A stretch of 64,000 nt of DNA, from the NCBI RefSeq assembly GCF_018860155.1, contig NZ_JAHKNI010000002.1, positions 744,945 to 808,944 of the forward strand, written 5' to 3'. Of the stretch, positions 54,984 to 64,000 are shown in pieces; the first letter of the stretch is position 1, and every line of letters begins with the position of its first letter. The DNA comes from Nocardia albiluteola (GTDB taxonomy: Bacteria; Actinomycetota; Actinomycetes; Mycobacteriales; Mycobacteriaceae). A program made the position numbers and the translations under genes. The notes under the pieces are model-generated. The model worked only from the letters and a program-made list of their open reading frames with translations, had not been told where the DNA came from and searched no databases.

Positions 54984-55048
54984 CCGCGTGCGTGCTGTCG
55001 GTGACCCCACTCGCCAATCCCCGGGCTGCTCAGGGAAATTCGGGCCGG

Positions 55049-55621
55049 TCACGCGGTGGGGCCGGCGGGCCAGACCGCGCTGAGCACGCGATCGGGCCAG
55101 TCGTCCGGGATGCCGTCGACGGTGACGTAACGGCCGTAGAAGGACCCGATGAGCATGCTGGTGAGCGCGTCGAGGTCGGTGGACTCGGGGAATCCGCCCT
55201 CGGCCAGTGCCCGGCGCAGCAGCGCCCGTCGCGGCTCGACGAGGCGCGTCTTGAACAGGCCGAGCAGTTCCGGGTGGCGTTCCTCCTCGGCGAGCAGTGA
55301 GCCCAGGATGGCCATCGCGGGGATGGCCCGCAGGTTGAGCAGGAAGTTCTCCAGGATCGCCAGGGCGTCGGCGCGGGGAAAAGCGGTGACCTCGGGCGGT
55401 TCCTCGACTCGTAGTGAGTCGATCACCGCGGCCACCAGTTCGGCCTTGTTCCGGTATCGGCGCCGGAGGCTGGGGACCGTGGTGCCCGCGGTGGCCGCCA
55501 CCGACTCCAGTGACATGCGGGCGTAGCCGCGCTCGCCGAGCTGGCGCGCCGCGGCCGACAGGATCGCCTGGTCCAGCGCCGGATTTCGGGGTCGTCCGGC
55601 CTTCGCTTGCGGAGTGCTCAT
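55049..55621 (-). CDS. TetR family transcriptional regulator
   Basis: A 190-aa repressor. The helix-turn-helix ILSAAARQLGERGYARMSLE and VAATAGTTVPSLRRRYRNKAEL fits the family. The C-terminal domain resembles TetR_C-type effectors. ATG at 55621 lies inside the left arm of a 31-bp perfect operator, so bound protein would cover its own start codon. It is divergent from the exported hydrolase gene, its probable target. Confidence 0.9.
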   Translation of the reverse strand: MSTPQAKAGRPRNPALDQAILSAAARQLGERGYARMSLESVAATAGTTVPSLRRRYRNKAELVAAVIDSLRVEEPPEVTAFPRADALAILENFLLNLRAIPAMAILGSLLAEEERHPELLGLFKTRLVEPRRALLRRALAEGGFPESTDLDALTSMLIGSFYGRYVTVDGIPDDWPDRVLSAVWPAGPTA

Positions 55622-55650
55622 TACATTGCGATAGTACATCGCAATGTAAT
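55620..55650. promoter_or_regulatory. 31-bp perfect operator between tetR and hydrolase gene
   Basis: The arms ATTACATTGCGAT (55620-55632) and ATCGCAATGTAAT (55638-55650) are perfect 13-bp inverted copies around AGTAC. The left arm includes the tetR start codon; the right ends 20 bp before the hydrolase ATG. Confidence 0.85.
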
Positions 55651-55670
55651 TGCTCGAGAAGGATCCACCG

Positions 55671-56633
55671 ATGCGTTTCTCCGCGTTCCACCGACGACTT
55701 GTGCCCCTCGCGGCCGCACTGACCATGGCCGGCGCGCTCGTCACCTCCTGTTCGTCCTCGCATCCGGCCGCCGCGGCGGATCCGCTGCCCGGCTTCCACG
55801 ACGGCACGATTGACAACGACGGCGTCGCGGTGCACTACGTGATCGGCGGCCATGGCCCGGCGATCGTGCTGCTGCACGGCTATCCGGAGACCTGGCGAGC
55901 CTGGTCGAAGATCGCTCCGGATCTCGCCAAGGATCACACCGTCGTCGCAGTCGACCTGCGCGGCATGGGCGACTCCGGCTTCGCCAAGTCCGACGACGGT
56001 TACCAGGCACTCGCCGTCGCCACCGACGTGCATGCGCTCGCCCAGCACCTGAACCTGGGGCACTTCGATCTGTTCGCCCACGACTTCGGCGGCGAGATCG
56101 CCCTGGCCTACGCCGACGAATACCGTTCGGACCTCGCCCATCTGGCGATCATGGAGGCCGCGCCGACCACCGACTACGCGGCGTTCGCGCACTCGCGACC
56201 CGACTTCCTCTGGTTCGACTGGCTGGCCCTCGGGCCCAAGGACCAGCTCGCCGAGAAGTTGATCGCCGGCAAGGAAGCCGACTTCTACGGCGCGCTGTAC
56301 GAGGCGAAGGACGGTCCGCTCGACAAGGCCGAGACCGACGGCTACATCGCCGCCTTCAGCCGGGCCGGCCGCACCCACGCCGGCCTGGAGTACTACCGCG
56401 AGAAGGACGCCGGCGACAAGGCCGAGGACGCCCTGTTCGCCCAGCAGGGCAAGCTGACGATTCCGGTATTGGGCCTGGGCGGCCAGGACAGCATGGGCCC
56501 CACCGTCGGCGCCATGCTCGCCCGCGTCGCCACGAACGTGACCACCGACGTCGTCCCCCACGCCGACCACTGGGTGCTCGACGAGAACACGAGTTACGTG
56601 ATCGCCGGCCTCCGCAAACTTCTCGCGGAGTGA
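55671..56633 (+). CDS. Exported alpha/beta hydrolase (epoxide hydrolase-like)
   Basis: A 320-aa alpha/beta hydrolase with an N-terminal signal ending at a lipobox-like VTSCSS (Cys27), so probably a lipoprotein. HGYPETWRAW is the HGxP oxyanion region and AHDFGGEIAL places an Asp nucleophile, as in epoxide hydrolases and haloalkane dehalogenases. PHADHWVLDE supplies the histidine. GAGAAGGA precedes the ATG. Expression is probably induced by the ligand of the adjacent TetR. Confidence 0.85.
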   Translation: MRFSAFHRRLVPLAAALTMAGALVTSCSSSHPAAAADPLPGFHDGTIDNDGVAVHYVIGGHGPAIVLLHGYPETWRAWSKIAPDLAKDHTVVAVDLRGMGDSGFAKSDDGYQALAVATDVHALAQHLNLGHFDLFAHDFGGEIALAYADEYRSDLAHLAIMEAAPTTDYAAFAHSRPDFLWFDWLALGPKDQLAEKLIAGKEADFYGALYEAKDGPLDKAETDGYIAAFSRAGRTHAGLEYYREKDAGDKAEDALFAQQGKLTIPVLGLGGQDSMGPTVGAMLARVATNVTTDVVPHADHWVLDENTSYVIAGLRKLLAE

Positions 56634-56740
56634 CCGCGCGGTGGCGGCGCAACTCGACCGGTCCGCACGGATCTCGGCGGATCGCGAAATCCTCGCGGGC
56701 ACAACTGAATAGGCGATTGCCGCGGCAGCGGAAAACGAAG

Positions 56741-56770
56741 AGCCCCGATCAGCCGATGCTGATCGGGGCT
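56741..56770 (-). terminator. Rho-independent terminator of tRNA-Arg
   Basis: AGCCCCGATCAGC (56741-56753) and GCTGATCGGGGCT (56758-56770) form a perfect 13-bp stem with loop CGAT. On the minus strand it is followed by CTTCGTTTTC, giving a U-rich tail 12 nt after the tRNA. It may also stop transcription from the hydrolase side. Confidence 0.85.
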
Positions 56771-56781
56771 CGAAGTATCGG

Positions 56782-56854
56782 TGCCCTCGGTAGGATTCGA
56801 ACCTACGGCCTTCTGCTCCGGAGGCAGACGCTCTATCCCCTGAGCTACGAGGGC
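56782..56854 (-). tRNA. tRNA-Arg (CCG)
   Basis: The 73-nt reverse strand folds as a cloverleaf. Acceptor GCCCTCG pairs with CGAGGGC, the anticodon loop CTCCGGA gives CCG, and the T arm is GTAGG-TTCGAAT-CCTAC. The discriminator is A; the CCA is not encoded. Confidence 0.95.
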
Positions 56855-56982
56855 GGGGATTGGACCCGCTCGTCTTTCGTCCGATCGGGCTGGGAAAGCG
56901 TATCGCATCGAGGGCGCAGCGCCAAAAGGGCGCGTTCGGCGCGGGCGGGCCAGCCGAAACCCACTGGCGGTGGCTCATGGGT

Positions 56983-57001
56983 GTAACCATAGGATGGTTA
57001 C
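56983..57001 (+). promoter_or_regulatory. Palindrome overlapping the probable argS -10
   Basis: GTAACCAT (56983-56990) and ATGGTTAC (56994-57001) are perfect inverted copies separated by AGG. They overlap TAGGAT (56990-56995), a good -10 placed eight bases before the GTG start, so the argS message is probably leaderless and the palindrome could be a control site. Confidence 0.5.
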
Positions 57002-57003
57002 TC

Positions 57004-58662
57004 GTGACTCCAGCTGACCTTGCAGATCTCCTTCGCGCCACCGCGGCGAAGGTGCTCGTCGAACGTGGATCGGACCCCTCGGTCCTGCCCGACGAGGTCA
57101 CTGTGGAGCGACCCCGCAATCCGGAACACGGCGATTACGCCACGAATGTGGCGATGCAGGTGGCGAAGAAGGCGGGCATGAATCCCCGCGAGCTGGCCGG
57201 GCTGCTCGCCGAGGCGCTCTCGGCCACCGACGGCGTCGAGTCCGCCGAGGTCGCGGGCCCGGGCTTCCTGAACATCCGGCTGGCCGCGGCCGCGCAGAGC
57301 GCCATCATCGAGACGGTCCTGGCGGCGGGGGAGAAGTACGGCACCGCCGCGGCCCTGGCCGGCACGAAGATCAACCTGGAGTTCGTCTCCGCGAACCCGA
57401 CGGGCCCGATCCATCTCGGCGGCACCCGGTGGGCGGCGGTCGGCGACGCGCTCGGCCGCATCCTGGCCGCGCAGGGCGCCGCGGTCACCCGCGAGTACTA
57501 CTTCAACGACCACGGCGCGCAGATCGACCGCTTCGCCAACTCCCTGGTCGCGGCCGCGACCGGGCAGCCCACCCCGGACGACGGCTATGCGGGCGCCTAC
57601 ATCGGCGAAATCGCCGGCACGATCGTCGCGGCCAATCCGGGCGCGGCCGACCTGCCGCAGGACGAGCGGCACGAGCTGTTCCGCCGCGAGGGCGTCGAGC
57701 TGATGTTCGCGCAGATCAAGCAGACGCTGCACGAGTTCGGCACCGACTTCGACGTCTACTTCAACGAGAGCTCGCTGTTCGCCTCGGGCGAGGTCGAGCG
57801 GGCCGTCGCCGAGCTGAAGGCCTCGGGCAAGCTGTACGAGAAGGAGGGCGCGTGGTGGATCGCGTCCACCGAATACGGCGACGACAAGGACCGCGTCGTC
57901 ATCAAGAGCGACGGCAAGTCCGCCTATATCGCCGGTGACATCGCGTACTTCCACAATAAGCGCGGGCGTGGCTTCGACCTGTGCATCTACATGCTCGGCG
58001 CGGACCACCACGGCTACATCGGCCGCCTGAAGGCCGCCGCGGCCGCGTTCGGCGACGATCCGGACACCGTCGAGGTGCTCATCGGCCAGATGGTGAATCT
58101 GGTGAAAGACGGTGTGGCCGTGCGGATGTCCAAGCGCGCGGGCACGGTCGTCACGCTCGACGACCTGGTCGAGGCGATCGGGGTGGATGCCGCGCGGTAT
58201 TCGCTGGTGCGGTCCTCGGTCAACAGCAGCATCGATATCGATCTGGACCTGTGGACCAAGCAGGAGAGCGTCAACCCGATCTACTACGTGCAGTACGCGC
58301 ACGCCCGCACCTGCCGCATCATCGAGAATTCGAGCGAATTCGATTTCGCCTCGGTGACACCGGATTTCGCCGCGATGACCGCGGACCGCGAGGGTGAGCT
58401 GATGCGCACGCTCGGCGAGTACCCGCGAGTGGTCGCCACGGCCGCCCAGGCGCGCGAGCCGCATCGGGTGGTGCGCTACCTCGAGGAACTGGCCGGTGTC
58501 TACCACCCCTTCCAGTCCGACGACGACATGCGCGTGCTGCCCAAGGGCGACGAGCCGGTCACCCCCCGCCACGCCGCCCGCCTGGAGCTGGTGAAGGCCA
58601 CCCGTCAGGTGCTGCGCAACGGCCTGGCCCTGCTCGGCGTCAGCGCACCGGAGCGCATGTGA
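57004..58662 (+). CDS. argS: Arginyl-tRNA synthetase
   Basis: A 552-aa class I synthetase that charges tRNA-Arg. The N-terminal additional domain is followed by [12 protein letters not shown] (HIGH motif, about residue 137), [13 protein letters not shown], and [11 protein letters not shown] in place of KMSKS (Lys377). The C-terminal DALR anticodon-binding domain ends at PERM. GTG at 57004 is chosen; it directly follows the -10 region. A tRNA-Arg(CCG) gene lies 149 bp upstream on the other strand. Confidence 0.95.
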   Translation: MTPADLADLLRATAAKVLVERGSDPSVLPDEVTVERPRNPEHGDYATNVAMQVAKKAGMNPRELAGLLAEALSATDGVESAEVAGPGFLNIRLAAAAQSAIIETVLAAGEKYGTAAALAGTKINLEFVSANPTGPIHLGGTRWAAVGDALGRILAAQGAAVTREYYFNDHGAQIDRFANSLVAAATGQPTPDDGYAGAYIGEIAGTIVAANPGAADLPQDERHELFRREGVELMFAQIKQTLHEFGTDFDVYFNESSLFASGEVERAVAELKASGKLYEKEGAWWIASTEYGDDKDRVVIKSDGKSAYIAGDIAYFHNKRGRGFDLCIYMLGADHHGYIGRLKAAAAAFGDDPDTVEVLIGQMVNLVKDGVAVRMSKRAGTVVTLDDLVEAIGVDAARYSLVRSSVNSSIDIDLDLWTKQESVNPIYYVQYAHARTCRIIENSSEFDFASVTPDFAAMTADREGELMRTLGEYPRVVATAAQAREPHRVVRYLEELAGVYHPFQSDDDMRVLPKGDEPVTPRHAARLELVKATRQVLRNGLALLGVSAPERM

Positions 58663-58684
58663 ATCCGCTATGGAAGGAACGACT

Positions 58685-60106
58685 TTGAGCGCGCACCCGG
58701 CGGGACCTCGGCACGCCGAGATTCCGCATGCCCCGAATCTGCCGGAGCGGCCCGGTGACCCGGCACGGATGACCGAGCTGCCCGCGAATGTATGGCCCCG
58801 CAACGCCTCCCGCGGCGACGACGGCGTGGTGCGGCTGGCCGGCGTGCCCGTGACCGAGCTCGCCGAGCGGTTCGGCACCCCGCTGTTCGTGGTCGACGAG
58901 GACGACTTCCGTTCCCGCTGCCGGGACATGGTGCGCGCGTTCGGCGCCAATACCCGAGTCCACTACGCCTCCAAGGCATTTCTGTGCGGCGAGGTCGCGC
59001 GCTGGGTCCGCGACGAGGGTCTGTCCCTGGACGTGTGTTCCGGCGGCGAGCTGGCCGTCGCACTGCACGCCGATTTCCCCGCCGAGCGAATCGCCCTGCA
59101 CGGCAACAACAAATCCGTCACCGAACTCGACGCCGCCGTGCGGGCCGGGGTCGGCCACATCGTGGTGGATTCGCTGATCGAGATCGATCGGCTGGAGGCC
59201 GTGGCCGGTCGCGCCGGGGTGGTGCAGGACGTGCTGGTCCGTGTCACGGTCGGCGTGGAAGCCCATACCCACGAATACATTTCGACCGCGCACGAGGATC
59301 AGAAGTTCGGGTTCTCGATCGCCGGCGGCGGCGCCATGGAGGCCCTGGCGCGGGTGTTCGAGGCGCAGAATCTGCGCCTGGTCGGCCTGCACAGCCACAT
59401 CGGCTCGCAGATCTTCGACATCGACGGCTTCGAGATCTCTGCCCGGCGCATGCTGCGCCTGCTCAGCGATGCGATCGCCAAGTTCGGCGTGGCGCGCACC
59501 GAGCAGATTCACACCCTGGATCTCGGTGGCGGACTGGGCATTTCGTATCTGCCGAGCGACGACCCGCCACCCCTGGACGACTTCGCGCGCAAGGTATGCG
59601 ATCTGGTCGCCGACGAGGCCGCCCTGATCGGGCTGCCCGCCCCGCAGATCGCGGTCGAGCCGGGCCGCGCCATCGCCGGCCCGGGCACCGTCACGCTCTA
59701 CGAGGTCGGCACCATCAAGGACGTCGCCCTCGACGCCGGCGCCCAGCGCCGCTACATCAGTGTCGACGGCGGGATGAGCGACAACATTCGCCCCGCGCTG
59801 TATCAGGCCGACTACGACTGCCGCCTGGTCTCGCGCACGTCCGCCGCGCCCGCGGTGGTAGCTCGCGTGGTCGGAAAGCATTGCGAGAGCGGCGATATCG
59901 TCATTCGAGACGCGTGGATGCCCGAGGATGTCGGCCCGGGCGATCTGATCGCGGTGGCCGCGACGGGCGCGTACTGCTACTCGATGTCGAGCCGGTACAA
60001 CCTGTTGACCCGCCCGGCGGTGGTCGCCGTGCGCGCGGGCGAGGCCCGCCTGATCCTGCGCCGCGAGACGGTGAACGATCTGTTGAGCTTGGAGGTGCAG
60101 TCATGA
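58685..60106 (+). CDS. lysA: Diaminopimelate decarboxylase
   Basis: A 473-aa PLP enzyme making L-lysine from meso-diaminopimelate. The PLP lysine is Lys97 in [13 protein letters not shown], and [20 protein letters not shown] and [10 protein letters not shown] are conserved cofactor and substrate parts. TTG at 58685 is chosen because GGAAGGAA lies seven bases upstream; ATG at 58670 is an alternative. Next genes hom, thrC and thrB share the aspartate pathway. The stop overlaps hom (ATGA). Confidence 0.95.
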   Translation: MSAHPAGPRHAEIPHAPNLPERPGDPARMTELPANVWPRNASRGDDGVVRLAGVPVTELAERFGTPLFVVDEDDFRSRCRDMVRAFGANTRVHYASKAFLCGEVARWVRDEGLSLDVCSGGELAVALHADFPAERIALHGNNKSVTELDAAVRAGVGHIVVDSLIEIDRLEAVAGRAGVVQDVLVRVTVGVEAHTHEYISTAHEDQKFGFSIAGGGAMEALARVFEAQNLRLVGLHSHIGSQIFDIDGFEISARRMLRLLSDAIAKFGVARTEQIHTLDLGGGLGISYLPSDDPPPLDDFARKVCDLVADEAALIGLPAPQIAVEPGRAIAGPGTVTLYEVGTIKDVALDAGAQRRYISVDGGMSDNIRPALYQADYDCRLVSRTSAAPAVVARVVGKHCESGDIVIRDAWMPEDVGPGDLIAVAATGAYCYSMSSRYNLLTRPAVVAVRAGEARLILRRETVNDLLSLEVQS

Positions 60107-61430
60107 CTGGCGCATTCGGATCCGATCATCCGATCGGAGTCGCGGTCCTGGGCATGGGCAATGTCGGCGCCGAGGTGGTACGCATCATCCTCAACAACGC
60201 CGAGGACCTGCGTCAGCGCGTGGGCGCCCCGCTGGTGCTGCGGGGAGTCGCGGTGCGCCGCCTCGACATCGACCGCGGCATCCCGGCCGAGCTGCTGACC
60301 ACCGACGCGCGCGCCCTGGTCACCCGCGACGACGTGGACCTGGTCGTGGAGGTGATGGGCGGCATCGATCCGGCCCGCGAGCTGATCGGGGCCGCGCTGA
60401 ACGCCGGCAAATCCGTGGTCACCGCGAACAAGGCGCTGCTGGCCGATTACACCGGCGAGCTGGCCGCGGCCGCCGAGAACTCGCGCGCCGACCTGTATTT
60501 CGAGGCCGCCGTGGCCGGCGCGATCCCGGTGGTGCGCCCGCTGATCCAGTCGCTGTCCGGTGACCGGGTCAACCGCGTCGTGGGAATCGTCAACGGCACA
60601 ACCAATTTCATCCTCTCGGCGATGGACGAGACCGGCGCCGACTACGGGCAGATGCTCGCCGACGCGCAGCGGCTGGGCTATGCCGAGGCCGACCCGACCG
60701 CCGACGTCGAGGGCTACGACGCCGCCGCCAAGGCCGCGATCCTGGCCTCGCTGGCCTTCCACACCCGGGTGACCGCCGCCGACGTCTACCGCGAGGGCAT
60801 CTCCAAGATCACCGCCGAGGACCTGGAGACCGCCGCGGCCGTCGGTTGCACGGTCAAGCTGCTGGCGATCTGCGAGCGCGTGCCCGGCCAGCCCAGCGCG
60901 GACGAGGGCGGCAAGGACCGCATCTCGGTGCGCGTGTATCCCGCGCTGATCCCGCGCAAGCATCCGCTGTCCGCGGTCACCGGCGCGTTCAACGCCGTCG
61001 TCGTGGAGGCCGAGAACGCGGGCCGGCTGATGTTCTACGGCCAGGGTGCCGGTGGCGCGCCGACCGCCTCCGCGGTGATGGGCGATCTGGTGATGGCCGC
61101 CCGCAACAAGTTCTTCGGTGGCCGCGCGCCGGGCGAATCGGTCTATGCTGAGCTGCCGATCGCGCCGATCGGCGACACGCCCACCCGCTACCACGTGAAC
61201 CTGCAGGTCGCCGACCGTACCGGGGTTTTACAGGCCGTCGCCGGCGAGTTCGCCCAGCATGGGGTCAGCATCTCGACGGTCCGCCAGGAGGGCTCCGACG
61301 CGGGCGCCCGACTGGTCGTGGTGACCCACCACGCGTCCGAGTCGGCGCTGGCCGATACGGTGGCCGCACTGGCCGAGCTGGAATCCGTCACATCCGTGAC
61401 CAGCGTCTTGAGATTGGAAGGCACCGAGGA

Positions 61431-61434
<4 letters not shown>
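60103..61434 (+). CDS. hom: Homoserine dehydrogenase
   Basis: A 443-aa NAD(P)H-dependent enzyme reducing aspartate semialdehyde to homoserine. [14 protein letters not shown] is the nucleotide motif, and [11 protein letters not shown] and [20 protein letters not shown] are family signatures. The C-terminal ACT domain (about 355-440, [18 protein letters not shown]) allows threonine feedback. GGAGGTG ribosome site; overlaps with lysA and with thrC by ATGA. Confidence 0.96.
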
Positions 61435-63504
<2,070 letters not shown>

Positions 63505-63824
63505 CCGCGTGCCTGCCTTGCAGGCATTCCCGCAGGGAGCTATCCTGGGCGAGTCCGTACATCGTGCGCATCAGACGCCGGTGCTTCATTTGGGCAATCG
63601 CTCCAGCAGGCTCCTTGCTCAGGCTCGCGACGCGGGTCTCGGATATTGGGGTCGACACTGGAATGATCAATCCCACCTTTGTGAACCGGTGGCGCAGACC
63701 TGGTGGCACTAGCCGCTGGTCCGGCGGGGCAGGCGATACGGCATCCGAGCTCGGCACGATGATCGGGCTTCGGGAAGAAACCCTCGAATAAGCACACGGC
63801 AATCGAGGGAAGGAAAGGATCTCC
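63505..63824 (+). other. thrB-rho intergenic region and rho leader
   Basis: This 320-nt stretch holds the promoter above and a leader of about 270 nt. Within it is an open frame from GTG 63564 to the stop at 63791 (75 codons), ending 33 nt before rho. It also has a shorter ATG start at 63663 that would give MINPTFVNRWRRPGGTSR and more. The encoded peptide is not recognised. The leader could carry an RNA element or a regulatory short ORF for rho. Confidence 0.5.
63519..63546 (+). promoter_or_regulatory. Probable rho promoter
   Basis: TTGCAG (63519-63524), a 16-bp spacer and TATCCT (63541-63546) make a good sigma-A promoter, placing transcription start near 63553. The TGCCTGC/GCAGGCA hairpin (63510-63526) overlaps the -35 and might weakly terminate thrB. 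Confidence 0.6.
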
Positions 63825-64000
63825 GTGACAGATACGGACCTGCTCGCGACACCCGGGGTGGAAACCAATGGACGTACCTCGGACGACCGCGAAAGTGACT
63901 CCGGACAGATTTCGAAGATGAGCGAACACACCGACGTCGCACGATCGGGGCTGACAGGAATGTTGTTGCCGCAGTTGCGCGCGCTTGCCGGGGAACTCGG
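63825..64000 (+). CDS. rho: Transcription termination factor Rho (5' part, cut by window end)
   Basis: Only the first 58 codons are present. VTDTDLLATPGV and, after a Asp/Ser-rich stretch, GLTGMLLPQLRALAGELG match the start of actinobacterial Rho, where the SAP-like Rho_N domain begins. Actinobacterial Rho has a long insertion after this, outside the window. GTG start with GGAAGGAAAGGA upstream. Location after thrB is the usual one in this order. Confidence 0.88.
   Translation, partial: MTDTDLLATPGVETNGRTSDDRESDSGQISKMSEHTDVARSGLTGMLLPQLRALAGEL

Noticed and set aside
56782..56854. tRNA-Arg as an attachment site for an integrated element
   Set aside because: No integrase gene or duplicated tRNA end is seen on either side; both flanks are housekeeping or ordinary genes.
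54828..57119. Open frame of over 700 codons on the minus strand
   Set aside because: It crosses a terminator, a tRNA, the hydrolase gene and argS, with no recognisable domain. Only the TetR protein at 55049-55621 is real, in another frame.

Overview
This is a high-GC actinobacterial chromosome segment, most likely from Nocardia or a close relative in the Mycobacteriales. The evidence is the block lysA-hom-thrC-thrB-rho behind argS, a DinB-fold protein of the mycothiol-dependent type, a branched-chain ketoacid dehydrogenase with a divergent Lrp gene, fused isobutyryl-CoA mutase (IcmF), DUF3558 lipoproteins, many TetR genes, and frequent GTG/TTG or apparently leaderless starts. No IS element, prophage, CRISPR array or rRNA was seen. 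Two tRNAs are present: Cys (GCA) and Arg (CCG).

Layout. 1-3013: proton-translocating transhydrogenase (pntAA-pntAB-pntB, minus strand). 3289-8146: small enzymes (HIT hydrolase, DinB-fold protein, peptidase E-like protein, Tat-exported lactonase-fold protein), a TetR/DUF1761 pair and a GerW-like protein. 8175-10938: SDR, TetR and MFS genes with two matching 16-bp operators. 11165-16064: thioesterase, bkdA-bkdB-bkdC and a divergent Lrp regulator. 16133-22828: alpha/beta hydrolase, SDR remnant, BenE transporter, sulfurtransferase, secreted HNH protein, a 0.67-kb gene-free stretch and a glycine-zipper lipoprotein. 22949-27611: SNF2 helicase plus SWIM protein, then a metal-receptor-fold protein.

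27665-37797 is an acyl-CoA region. TetR and Dabb genes and icmF lie beside the distal valine pathway (mmsA, acyl-CoA dehydrogenase, 3-hydroxyisobutyryl-CoA hydrolase, mmsB, enoyl-CoA hydratase). With the bkd operon upstream, most of the route from branched 2-ketoacids to propionyl-CoA is encoded, and icmF opens a branch to n-butyryl-CoA. 37831-45209: two DUF3558 lipoproteins, a membrane-anchored Hsp70/actin-fold protein, MarR, tRNA-Cys, an exported metallophosphoesterase, EthD/TetR, a VapBC-type module and a truncated FAD-linked oxidase.

45240-54915 is a sugar-acid utilisation locus: IclR, a U32-like TIM-barrel protein, a zinc dehydrogenase and an enolase-superfamily dehydratase on the minus strand; an aldehyde dehydrogenase and a ribose-type ABC importer on the plus strand. 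Palindromes related to GTTCGAAATTTCGAAC fill the divergent promoter. After a strong terminator and a TetR/hydrolase pair with a 31-bp operator come tRNA-Arg(CCG), argS, lysA, hom, thrC, thrB and the start of rho, which has its own promoter and a roughly 270-nt leader. The most promising material for new biology is the sugar-acid locus with its U32-like gene, the divergent icmF/mmsA control region, the Hsp70-like/DUF3558 cluster and the rho leader.
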